From Mesorhizobium escarrei (GTDB taxonomy: Bacteria; Pseudomonadota; Alphaproteobacteria; Rhizobiales; Rhizobiaceae), in assembly GCF_935825525.1 (NCBI RefSeq), contig NZ_CAKXZT010000173.1, positions 1-64,000 on the forward strand: 64,000 nucleotides of DNA, given 5' to 3'. Position 1 is the stretch's first letter, and each line of letters starts with the position of its first letter. Shown here piece after piece: positions 15,691-23,629 of the stretch. The translations under genes and the position numbers were made by a program. Under the pieces are notes generated by a model that was not told the origin of the DNA, searched no databases, and saw only the letters and a program-made list of their open reading frames with translations.

Positions 15691-17162
15691 GGGCCGTCCC
15701 CCCTGCCGTGCACCTGCGCCAGCAGATGCTTCGCCGATGCGTCGATGATGTCGAGAAAGGGTTTCGGATAGAGCCCGACCCAGAGCACAAAGGCGGCCAG
15801 TGGCAGGATCGCCACCATCTCGCGGGCGTTCACGTCGCGTATCTTGAACCGCGCGCCGACGCTGGCCGGACCGAGCGCGACTTTCCTATACATGCCAAGC
15901 AGGTAGGCCGCGCCCAGCAGAGCACCCAGAACGGCGGCGGCGCCGACAGCCAGATTGGCCGCAAACGCGCCCGACAGCACCAGCAACTCGCCCACGAACG
16001 AATTCGTTCCCGGCAGCGCCATCGATGACAGGGTGAACAGCGCAAGAAACGCGGTATAGACCGGCGCCGCCTTCATCAGCCCGCCATAATCCGCGATGCT
16101 GCGGGTATGGGTCCGCTCGTAGATCAGACCGACGAACAGGAACAACGCGCCCGTCGTTACGCCATGATTGAACATTTGCAGGATGCCGCCCTCGAGCCCA
16201 CGGAGGTTCAACGTGAAAATTCCCAGCGTCACGAAACCCATGTGGCTGATGCTGGAATAGGCCACCAGCTTCTTGAGGTCGTCCTGCCCCAGCGCGAGTA
16301 ACCCGCCATAGACAATTGCGAGCGCCGAAAGCGAAAGCATTAGCGTCGAATAATACAGCGACGCCTCCGGCAGCATCGGCAGCGAGAACCGCAGGAAGCC
16401 GTAGGCGCCCATCTTCAGGAGAACGCCGGCGAGGATGATGCTACCCGCCGTCGGCGCCTGCACATGGGCGTCCGGCAGCCAGGTATGGACCGGGACCATC
16501 GGCACCTTGACCGCAAACGCGATCAGGAAGGCGAAGAACAGCCAGGACTGAACCCGGAACGGCAAATCCTGCGCCGTCAGGGCGAGGATGTCGAAAGTCT
16601 CGCCGCCGTGGAAATAGAGCACGATGACACCGATCAGGAACAGAAGGCTGCCTGCCAGCGTGTAGAGGAAGAATTTGAACGCCGCATAGACCCGGCCGTC
16701 GCCGCCCCAGACGCCGATGATCACGTACATCGGGATCAGCATCGCCTCCCAGAAGACGTAGAACAGGAACAGGTCGAGCGCGCAGAACACCCCCAGCATC
16801 AGCGCCTGCATGGCCAGCAGGCTGACCATGAACTCCTTCACCTTGCGGTCGATCGCGACCCACGAGGCGAGCACGCAGATCCAGCCCAATAACGCAGTCA
16901 GGAATACAAAGAGCGCGCTGATTCCGTCGATGCCGAGCGCGTAAGTGATTCCGAGCGCGGGCACCCACGGGCGCGTCTCGGTGAACTGCATCTCGTGGGT
17001 AGTGGTGTCAAAGCCGGCCAGCATAGCGATGCAGAGAGCGAGGTCGAGGACGGTGACACCTAGCGCCGTCCACCGCACCGCATCGTCGCTGCGGAGAAAC
17101 ATCAGAACCGCTGCCCCGGCGGCGGGCATGAACACGATGAGGCTAAGCAGCGGGAACGCCAT
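15687..17162 (-). CDS. nuoM: NADH-quinone oxidoreductase subunit M (NuoM), 491 aa
   Basis: Antiporter-like subunit. Diagnostic segments are FYVFWEAMLIPMYVIIGVWG (containing the glutamate of the proton path), AVKVPMVPVHTWLPDAHVQA and DDLKKLVAYSSISHMGFVTL. The length is standard. The gene is preceded by the 586-aa NuoL-like gene with a seven-base gap and followed by nuoN with overlap. Confidence 0.93.
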   Translation of the reverse strand: MAFPLLSLIVFMPAAGAAVLMFLRSDDAVRWTALGVTVLDLALCIAMLAGFDTTTHEMQFTETRPWVPALGITYALGIDGISALFVFLTALLGWICVLASWVAIDRKVKEFMVSLLAMQALMLGVFCALDLFLFYVFWEAMLIPMYVIIGVWGGDGRVYAAFKFFLYTLAGSLLFLIGVIVLYFHGGETFDILALTAQDLPFRVQSWLFFAFLIAFAVKVPMVPVHTWLPDAHVQAPTAGSIILAGVLLKMGAYGFLRFSLPMLPEASLYYSTLMLSLSALAIVYGGLLALGQDDLKKLVAYSSISHMGFVTLGIFTLNLRGLEGGILQMFNHGVTTGALFLFVGLIYERTHTRSIADYGGLMKAAPVYTAFLALFTLSSMALPGTNSFVGELLVLSGAFAANLAVGAAAVLGALLGAAYLLGMYRKVALGPASVGARFKIRDVNAREMVAILPLAAFVLWVGLYPKPFLDIIDASAKHLLAQVHGRGDGP

Positions 17163-17169
17163 CGCACCC

Positions 17170-18930
17170 CTACCGCCACACCACGGCGAAGACGGCGATG
17201 GCTGCGATCACACCGACGATCATGGCCAGCGCGTAATGGGTCACGACGCCGGTCTGCAACTGTCGCAGCGCGCCGCCACCGCGCAGGATCGAACGGGCGA
17301 CGCCGTTGACGACGGCGTCCACACCGTTGAGATCGATCCGCAGTCCGGCCCGTGCGGTTCCGTGCAGGAAGGGCAGCACCGCGGTCTCGGACACGTCGCT
17401 CACCGCCTTTTCGTAGCGCGCCAGCGGTTTTTCGGCGAGCCACATGAAATGCCGCGCGCCTTTGCGGTAGAACCAGTCGGTGTCGATGCTGATCGTGTTC
17501 TCGGGGTCGAGCGCCCTGAGGAACAGCACGAAGCCCAATGCGGTGAACATCAGTATGCCGAGGCTCTCGGTGATATGGACGCCGGTGTAGGGTTCGAAGT
17601 CGACTGGATGGGGCAGCAGCGCGTAAAGTGGTTGGGGGAACACCCCGATCGCGATGCACAGCACCGCCGCCATTCCCATCGCAACCAGCATATTGCGGGG
17701 CGGCTCCCGCGCCTCCAGCTTCCGGTCCGTGCCGAAGAACATGTAGTACGGGAGCTTGAGCCCAGTGTGCAGGAAGGTCCCAGATGATGCCATCGTCAGC
17801 GCCATCACGACCAGCGCGCGGTGATCCTGTCCGGCGGCGGCCACCACCATCGATTTGGTCACGAAGCCCGAGAAGAACGGAAATGCCGAGATCGCGAAGG
17901 CGCCGACCATGTAGAGCGCCACGGTCAGCGGCATGGTCCTGTAGAGCCCACCGAGCTCGGTGAGCTTGCGCCGCCCGGTGACGTGGATCACCGCCCCCGC
18001 ACCCATGAACAGGAGCGCCTTGTAGAGGATATGCGCGAAGGCATGGCTGGAGGCCCCGTTCACCGCCATCTCGGTACCGATGCCGACGCCCGCCACCATG
18101 TAGCCCACCTGGCTGACGATGTGATAGGCCAGGAGCCGACGGCAGTCGTTCTCCAGCACCGCGTAGATGACGCCGTAAAGCGCCATTGCCGTGCCGAGCC
18201 AAACGAGAAGCTCGGTGCCCGGAAACGCCCGGGCCAGCACATAGACGGCGGTCTTGGTGGTGAAGGCGCTCATGAACACCGCTCCGGTGACGGTCGCCTC
18301 CGGGTAGGCGTCTGTCAGCCAGGCGTTGAGAGGCGGCACCGCGGCGTTGAGCATGAACCCGGCAAGGATCAGGTAGGCGGCGACGCCCATCCCCCCCTCG
18401 ATCGGGCCGAAGAGCAGCGAACCTGTGGCGAGCCCGTGGAGAATGACGCCACCCAGCAGGGCGACGCCGCCGGTGATATGGACCATGAGATACCGGAACC
18501 CCGCACGGATCGCCTGTTTGCCGCGCTGGGCAAAGACCAGATAGGCAGAGGCAAACGCCATACCTTCCCAGAACAGGAACAGGGTCAGGTAGTCGCCTGC
18601 AAACACCACGCCGAGCGCGCTGCCAACATAGACGAACGCCGCCACATGCTCTCCGGCGCCCGTCAGGTGCAGCGCGTAGACCATGCCGATCAGCGCCATG
18701 ATGGTGAAAACGGTGGCGAAGACGATGCTCAGTCTGTCGACCTTGGCGATCAGGATTTCCTGCCCGATGAACTCCGCCGCGCCGTAGCTGCCTGGCTGCA
18801 CGGTGAGCACGGCGAGGATCGCCACCGCGGGGATCAGCATCAGATAGGCCTTGCGGATTGATCCTTTCAGGAAAGGGATCGGCAGGGCGCCAAGAATGAA
18901 CAGCAGGGCGGGATGGACGAAGTCAATCAT
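17170..18930 (-). CDS. NuoL/MrpD-like proton-conducting subunit, 586 aa
   Basis: Antiporter-like membrane subunit that appears to occupy the NuoL position. The core carries LTLFLFWEGMAFASAYLVFA, NAAVPPLNAWLTDAYPEATV and ENDCRRLLAYHIVSQVGYMV, which read closer to MrpD-type proteins than to textbook NuoL. After the core there is an extra C-terminal part of about 110 residues that ends LRQLQTGVVTHYALAMIVGV. This is the kind of tail NuoL uses for its lateral helix and last membrane anchor. That tail is why I regard it as the distal NuoL equivalent. It overlaps the 84-aa protein gene by eight bases. Confidence 0.8.
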   Translation of the reverse strand: MIDFVHPALLFILGALPIPFLKGSIRKAYLMLIPAVAILAVLTVQPGSYGAAEFIGQEILIAKVDRLSIVFATVFTIMALIGMVYALHLTGAGEHVAAFVYVGSALGVVFAGDYLTLFLFWEGMAFASAYLVFAQRGKQAIRAGFRYLMVHITGGVALLGGVILHGLATGSLLFGPIEGGMGVAAYLILAGFMLNAAVPPLNAWLTDAYPEATVTGAVFMSAFTTKTAVYVLARAFPGTELLVWLGTAMALYGVIYAVLENDCRRLLAYHIVSQVGYMVAGVGIGTEMAVNGASSHAFAHILYKALLFMGAGAVIHVTGRRKLTELGGLYRTMPLTVALYMVGAFAISAFPFFSGFVTKSMVVAAAGQDHRALVVMALTMASSGTFLHTGLKLPYYMFFGTDRKLEAREPPRNMLVAMGMAAVLCIAIGVFPQPLYALLPHPVDFEPYTGVHITESLGILMFTALGFVLFLRALDPENTISIDTDWFYRKGARHFMWLAEKPLARYEKAVSDVSETAVLPFLHGTARAGLRIDLNGVDAVVNGVARSILRGGGALRQLQTGVVTHYALAMIVGVIAAIAVFAVVWR

Positions 18931-19177
18931 AATAGTCCTCGCGCCGCATCAACCCGCCCTGATGGCCGAGGAACTTGGAGACGAAGATCAGCAGGACGCA
19001 GGACAAGAAGCCATAGACGGCCGACCAGCCCGGCAAGCGGTCCCACAGGTATTCAGCATGTTCGCGGGGGACCAGAAAATCGGCGATGACGATCAGAACG
19101 AGCGCAAGATAAAACAGCCGGCGGCGTTGCTCCGCGTATCTCGCCTCACCAAAGAAATCGACGACACGCCTGATCAT
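18923..19177 (-). CDS. Small membrane protein between antiporter-like nuo genes, 84 aa
   Basis: Not recognised. It has two likely membrane helices, LFYLALVLIVIADFLV (about 20-37) and AVYGFLSCVLLIFVSKFLG (about 53-72). A basic N-terminus (MIRRVVDFFGEARYAEQRRR) comes first and an acidic tail (MRREDYYD) last. It overlaps the gene before it by four bases and the gene after it by eight, so it is made together with the two MrpD/NuoL-like subunits. Such tight packing makes a structural or assembly role in this complex I variant plausible. No standard Nuo subunit matches it. Confidence 0.75.
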   Translation of the reverse strand: MIRRVVDFFGEARYAEQRRRLFYLALVLIVIADFLVPREHAEYLWDRLPGWSAVYGFLSCVLLIFVSKFLGHQGGLMRREDYYD

Positions 19178-20637
19178 CTGACCACTCCTTCCGCCAGGGT
19201 GAGAAAATAGCCGGGGAAAATACCCATCGACACCGACAGGATCGCGGTCGCGACCAGCGGGATCGTCACCATCGGAATTTCACGGACCGTCGTCGGACTT
19301 TCCTGTGTCTCCGTCCCGAAAAAAGCGACATAGCTGACCGGCAGGAAGTAGGCGGCGTTCAGGACCGAGCTCACCAAGAGCACGACCAGGAACGCAATCT
19401 CCCCCGCCTCCACCGAGCCCAGCGCCAGATACCACTTGCTGACGAAGCCCGCGGTCGGCGGCACCCCGATCATGCTGAGCGAGGCCACGAAGAACGCCCC
19501 CATCGTCCAGGGCAGCCTGCGGCCGATGCCGGCCATGTCGCTGATGTTCCGCTTGCCAGACGCGCAATAGATCGATCCGGCGCAGAAAAAGAGCGTGATC
19601 TTGGAGAAGGCATGCGCCGCAATGTGGATGATCCCGCCGACCATCGCGACCGGCGAAAGTAGGACCGCGCCCAGCACGATGTAGGAGAGCTGGCTGACCG
19701 TCGAATAGGCGAGCCGCGCCTTCAGGTCGTCCCGCGTCAGAGCGTAGATGGACGCCATCAGAATCGTGAACGAGACCAGATAGGCCGTTGCAATGCCGAG
19801 CCCCAGCCCGTCCACCAGCCCCGCGCCGAAGACATGGAACACCACCCGCAGCACGCAGAACACGCCCATCTTGACCACGGCCACCGCATGCAAAAGCGCG
19901 CTGACCGGTGTCGGCGCCACCATTGCGGCAGGTAGCCAAGCGTGCATCGGCATCACCGCAGCCTTGGCGAAACCGAAGAGATAGCAGAAATAGACGACCG
20001 TCAGTAGCGGCGCCGCGGCGTCGACCCCCGCCAGCAGCCCCCCCGCCACAAAGTCGAGCGACCCGGCAATGTGGTAGGTCAGTGCCAGCGCGGCAAGAAG
20101 CAAGCTTTTCGACGCGCCCATCAAATAGACGAGGTACTTGCGGCTACCCGTCCATCCCTCTTCGTCCTCGTGGTGATAGACGAGCGGATAGGTGACGAGG
20201 CTGAGCACCTCGTAGAAGATCACCAGCGTAAATAGATTGGCGGCGAAGGCGCCCCCGACGGCCGCCGCGAGGCTGGTCGCAAAGCAGGCGAAGAACCGGG
20301 TCTGCGCGTGCTCGTTCAAGTGCCGCATGTAGCCGATGGAATAGATCGCCGCCACAATCCACAGCAGCGACGAGACGGTGGCAAACACCATGCCGAGCGC
20401 ATCGACCCGGAAAGCGAAGTCGATCCCAGGCAGAATCTCGAACAGGCGTAAATCTACCGTGCCGCCCGCCAGCACCGTGGGCGCCATCGAGGCGACAATT
20501 GCGAACATGGCGATCGCGGCCAACGGCGAGACGACATCGCGGAGTTTCTCGCGGTTGTTCAGAAGGAGAACGGCAAGGGCCGCCAGGCCTGCAACGGCGA
20601 CGGCAAGCAGCGGCCGGATCGATATCACCGGTTCCAA
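19174..20637 (-). CDS. Second MrpD/NuoM-like antiporter subunit, 487 aa
   Basis: Antiporter-like proton-conducting protein lacking the long NuoL tail. Diagnostic segments are LVIFYEVLSLVTYPLVYHHE, KAAVMPMHAWLPAAMVAPTP and DDLKARLAYSTVSQLSYIVL. These read as MrpD-type cation/proton antiporter subunits. It follows nuoK by four bases and precedes the 84-aa gene. With NuoN, NuoM and the 586-aa protein it makes four antiporter-type subunits, where a standard bacterial complex I has three. Confidence 0.82.
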   Translation of the reverse strand: MEPVISIRPLLAVAVAGLAALAVLLLNNREKLRDVVSPLAAIAMFAIVASMAPTVLAGGTVDLRLFEILPGIDFAFRVDALGMVFATVSSLLWIVAAIYSIGYMRHLNEHAQTRFFACFATSLAAAVGGAFAANLFTLVIFYEVLSLVTYPLVYHHEDEEGWTGSRKYLVYLMGASKSLLLAALALTYHIAGSLDFVAGGLLAGVDAAAPLLTVVYFCYLFGFAKAAVMPMHAWLPAAMVAPTPVSALLHAVAVVKMGVFCVLRVVFHVFGAGLVDGLGLGIATAYLVSFTILMASIYALTRDDLKARLAYSTVSQLSYIVLGAVLLSPVAMVGGIIHIAAHAFSKITLFFCAGSIYCASGKRNISDMAGIGRRLPWTMGAFFVASLSMIGVPPTAGFVSKWYLALGSVEAGEIAFLVVLLVSSVLNAAYFLPVSYVAFFGTETQESPTTVREIPMVTIPLVATAILSVSMGIFPGYFLTLAEGVVR

Positions 20638-20641
20638 GCCG

Positions 20642-20947
20642 CTATCCTTTCATCATGGTCACGTCGTCGACCTTGAGAGTGGACTTGTTCCTTACGAGGG
20701 CAACCAAGATGCCGAGGGCGACGGCAACCTCCGCCGCGGTGATTGCGATGACGAAGATCGCGAATATCTGCCCGCGGAAATCGTCGTAGTAATGCCCGAA
20801 AGCGATGAAATTAATGTTGACCGAGTTGAGCAGGAGCTCCAGCGACATCAGCACGACCAGGATATTGCGTCTAAGCAGTACGCCTGCTGCTCCGATCACG
20901 AACAGGACCACTCCGAGCAAAATGTACCACCAGAGCGGAACCATCAC
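20642..20947 (-). CDS. nuoK: NADH-quinone oxidoreductase subunit K (NuoK), 101 aa
   Basis: Three-helix membrane subunit. The family signature covers GAAGVLLRRNILVVLMSLEL and LLNSVNINFIAFG, containing the membrane glutamate of the proton path (MSLELLLN). A second acidic helix segment is in VIAITAAEVAVALGILVALV. It overlaps nuoJ by four bases (20944-20947). Confidence 0.93.
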   Translation of the reverse strand: MMVPLWWYILLGVVLFVIGAAGVLLRRNILVVLMSLELLLNSVNINFIAFGHYYDDFRGQIFAIFVIAITAAEVAVALGILVALVRNKSTLKVDDVTMMKG

Positions 20948-21444
20948 CCCTGCTCCTTCCGCGCCAGCACGATGGCGCCGACCAGGGCGGCCAGCAGGAT
21001 GACAGAGGCGGCTTCAAACGGCAGGAGATAGTCGGCGAAAAGTGTCGTGCTGAGTTGCCTGATCTGATCGCCGCCGCGCACAATGACGGGCTCCGTGACC
21101 GAAAAGCGGTCGCTCCAGAGCACCAGCACAAGCATCTCCACCCCAAGCAGGACAAGCAGCACCAGAGCCGGCAGGTTGCCGCCCGGCAAGAACCGCTGCA
21201 ACACCGCTTCGCGCACATCGATCATCATGATCACGAACAGGAACAGGACCATGATTGCGCCGACATAGACGAAGATCTGGATGACAGCGAGCAACGGCGC
21301 CTCGAGCAAGACGAAGATTGCCGAGATCTGCAGGAAACACGCCATCAGCGCCAATGCGCTGTGAACCGGATTCCGCGCCAGGACCACGGTCAGTGCCGTG
21401 ATCACGGACGCCGCAGCGAACAGAAGAAAGAACGCCTGATCCAT
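20944..21444 (-). CDS. nuoJ: NADH-quinone oxidoreductase subunit J (NuoJ), 166 aa
   Basis: Membrane subunit and first gene of the minus-strand nuo operon. The conserved third-helix segment is AVIQIFVYVGAIMVLFLFVI. It starts MDQAFFLLFAAASVITALTV, as usual; a GGAGG lies about ten bases upstream. In-frame codons further upstream to 21483 are unlikely to be used. The promoter for the whole operon should lie in 21445-21700. Confidence 0.92.
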   Translation of the reverse strand: MDQAFFLLFAAASVITALTVVLARNPVHSALALMACFLQISAIFVLLEAPLLAVIQIFVYVGAIMVLFLFVIMMIDVREAVLQRFLPGGNLPALVLLVLLGVEMLVLVLWSDRFSVTEPVIVRGGDQIRQLSTTLFADYLLPFEAASVILLAALVGAIVLARKEQG

Positions 21445-21707
21445 CGACGCCGGCCCTCCGCCGCGATCTGTCACTCGGCGCAAGACGGCCGGATTTGAGA
21501 TAGCTGCGCACTTCAGATGCGTCTACAAATTGTGCCCTAGTATCGGATTTTTCTCAAGATTGCATGGTTTGGCGCTACGTTATGCCCAAGTCGCAACATC
21601 TGATACGGTGTGCGATACCGCAGCCTGCTTATCCGTTGTTCAGGCTGCCGAAGGAGGTCCGGCACGGGTTCAGAAACCCAGAAAAAAGGACGTCGCCTTT
21701 GGCGAGC
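21445..21707. other. Gap upstream of nuoJ
   Basis: Probable promoter region of the minus-strand nuo operon. No convincing sigma70, RpoN or FixK site was identified by eye. Open frames here look spurious. Confidence 0.35.
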
Positions 21708-22139
21708 TTACCCCGCCCAGATGTAGTGAATAATCTCTTCGGCCTCGCGCTCGACCTCCTCGATGCGCTTCTTCACCACGTCGCCGATCGAGACAATGCC
21801 GTCGAGTTGGCCGTTCTTCACCACGGGCAGGTGGCGGAAGCGGCCTGTGGTCATGATCTCCATGACTTGGTTGATCGTGTGGTTCTCGGTGCAGAGGTTG
21901 ACCTTGGCGGTCATTGCGTGACGGACACTCTGCTCCAGGGCCGCAGCCCCATGCTTGTTCATGGCGCAGACGATGTCGCGCTCGGACACGATGCCGACCA
22001 CCTTGCGATCGCCATTGGTAACGACCAGTGCGCCGATCCTGTGCTCAGCGAGCCTGTTGATCGCCACGGTGAGCGTCTCGTCCGGGCCGATCGTCTCGAC
22101 GGCTCGACCCTTGTCCTCGAGAATCGCTTTGACGTTCAT
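21708..22139 (-). CDS. CBS-domain protein, 143 aa
   Basis: Two CBS motifs: about 5-58 (VETIGPDETLTVAINRLAEH, then RIGALVVTNGDRKVVGIVSE) and about 70-125 (MTAKVNLCTENHTINQVMEI, then RFRHLPVVKNGQLDGIVSIG). This fits the stand-alone Bateman-module family. The ATG at 22139 sits five bases after GGAGGAAGCC. It lies upstream of nuoJ on the same strand and may share a transcript. With the CBS protein after nuoI it brackets the complex I genes, but the two share only family-level similarity. Confidence 0.85.
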   Translation of the reverse strand: MNVKAILEDKGRAVETIGPDETLTVAINRLAEHRIGALVVTNGDRKVVGIVSERDIVCAMNKHGAAALEQSVRHAMTAKVNLCTENHTINQVMEIMTTGRFRHLPVVKNGQLDGIVSIGDVVKKRIEEVEREAEEIIHYIWAG

Positions 22140-22573
22140 GGCTTCCTCCAAGCGCTGCTACGCTCTAGCCCTACGCCCCGTCTCCCTCTCGGTGCATTTT
22201 CTGCCCCATCGTGCGCCGCGCGCCTTGATATTTCAAGTCCGACTTGCGCGCCCAGGCCACAGTGCTTCCTGGCGGTAGGCCTTCATGATTGGCTCACACA
22301 TACCGCCGCCTGCTACCGGGGTCGCCTTGCCGGTGGCGCCAGTCGATCTCTGTTGCCAGCCGCCGGGTAACGGCTGTCGCGTGGCGGCACCAAGGCGGTC
22401 AGAACCCGGACTGACGCCGGAGCCATTTTTCCGACTCTTTGCCGACAAAAATCCAACAATATCATGCCGTTAAACGTCTAAAATGGTAGAGGGAAGGGCG
22501 CTGGAAACTAACCTTCTCCATTTTCGGCAATTCGCCAACCGTCGCGATCTCGCGATCGAGCAGCGTCCTCCAG
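22140..22573. other. Intergenic region
   Basis: Contains the CBS ribosome binding site and a short palindrome, CTTGATATTTCAAG, near 22224. Its half-sites are closer together than in a FixK/FNR box, so it is not called. No gene seen. Confidence 0.35.
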
Positions 22574-23629
22574 TCACTCATAGCCTGTCATCTCGAGATA
22601 GCCGCGCCCGGCATGGGTGCCCTCAAATCGGATCGGGCCTTCCCAATAGGGAAAGCGTGTGTCCATCCAGGCTTCTGGGTTTAGCGTCCGGATGGTCACA
22701 TCCACCCCTTTTTCCGACAATTGCACCCTCCAGCGGATCGGCACGCTACGTCCCGCGACTGCCGCCGTTTCGAGCGGCGTCACCCTTAGCGCGCCGGGGG
22801 CCTGCGGCTGCGGCCTGCCGTCGGCCTTGATCCATGTGGCCGATGTAAAGCCCGCGCCTCTGTCGCGCAGGCGAAAGCCCATCATCTTTTCGCCGCTGTC
22901 GAAATGCAAGGAGAACCAGTCCCACCCGGTCTGATCCTCAGCCAGCGGCTGCGAGGACCATTCGTGGTCCAACCACGCCTGACCGGACACCGCAATCACG
23001 CCCGCCGGAAGGGTCAGTGTACCGGTCACGTGGTAGAATGGTTGCGAGTAGTAATAGCTCGCCTGCCCCTTCTCGGATTTCACCGAGTAGCCCTGCACTC
23101 CCTGCGGCACCAGAGGGCCTTTGGCGTCCAGCGCCAGTTCATAGGAAAACGCCTGTCCCGCCGCGTGCAGATCGAGCGCCGACAGCGCATCCGCCTCTGG
23201 CAGGGCCCGGCCTGCCATCTGCCAGTTGTCAATCCACGCCGCAAAGGGCGCAGCCGTAACCCCCGCCTGGCCGATGCCGCCCCGTGCCAGCCGTTCGGCC
23301 ACGAATTGGTGCGTTCGCGTCGTCAGCCCGGCATGGCCCATCCAAAGCTGCGGACTGGACCAGCCGGACCGCTCCACCGGGGCGAGGGCGGATCGGAAAA
23401 GAGTCCATTGCACGCCATAGTCCGCTCCATCCGCAGCTTGCAGGTTGGCGGTCAAATACCACCATTCGATCCGGTAACCGGGGTGCGGGCCGTGGTCTGC
23501 CGGAAAGTTGAATGCAGTCCCCGGCTGCGGCACTGAAAACCCGTCAGCCTCTGTGCCAAGCCCAGCAAAACCCTGGCCAAAGGCAGGTGCGGCCAAGCAC
23601 ATGTAGATCAGCAATGCTCTAACGCTCAT
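22574..23629 (-). CDS. AttH/CrtC-type lipocalin-like protein, exported, 351 aa
   Basis: Exported lipocalin-like protein of the family containing AttH and hydroxyneurosporene synthase. A signal peptide (VRALLIYMCLAAPAFGQG) is followed by a first domain with HPGYRIEWWYLTANLQAADG, the diagnostic E-W-W-Y block. A second domain has SGQAWLDHEWSSQPLAEDQT and GWDWFSLHFDSGEKMMGFRL. The start ATG at 23629 overlaps the 3' end of the upstream permease gene, so the two form one operon. In related loci this gene follows an ABC ATPase and an FtsX-type permease. Here the permease is broken and no ATPase is present. Confidence 0.85.
   Translation of the reverse strand: MSVRALLIYMCLAAPAFGQGFAGLGTEADGFSVPQPGTAFNFPADHGPHPGYRIEWWYLTANLQAADGADYGVQWTLFRSALAPVERSGWSSPQLWMGHAGLTTRTHQFVAERLARGGIGQAGVTAAPFAAWIDNWQMAGRALPEADALSALDLHAAGQAFSYELALDAKGPLVPQGVQGYSVKSEKGQASYYYSQPFYHVTGTLTLPAGVIAVSGQAWLDHEWSSQPLAEDQTGWDWFSLHFDSGEKMMGFRLRDRGAGFTSATWIKADGRPQPQAPGALRVTPLETAAVAGRSVPIRWRVQLSEKGVDVTIRTLNPEAWMDTRFPYWEGPIRFEGTHAGRGYLEMTGYE

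Noticed and set aside
22220..22240. Possible FixK/FNR box (CTTGATATTTCAAG)
   Set aside because: Half-sites TTGA and TCAA are separated by four bases rather than the six of TTGAT-N4-ATCAA; spacing does not fit.
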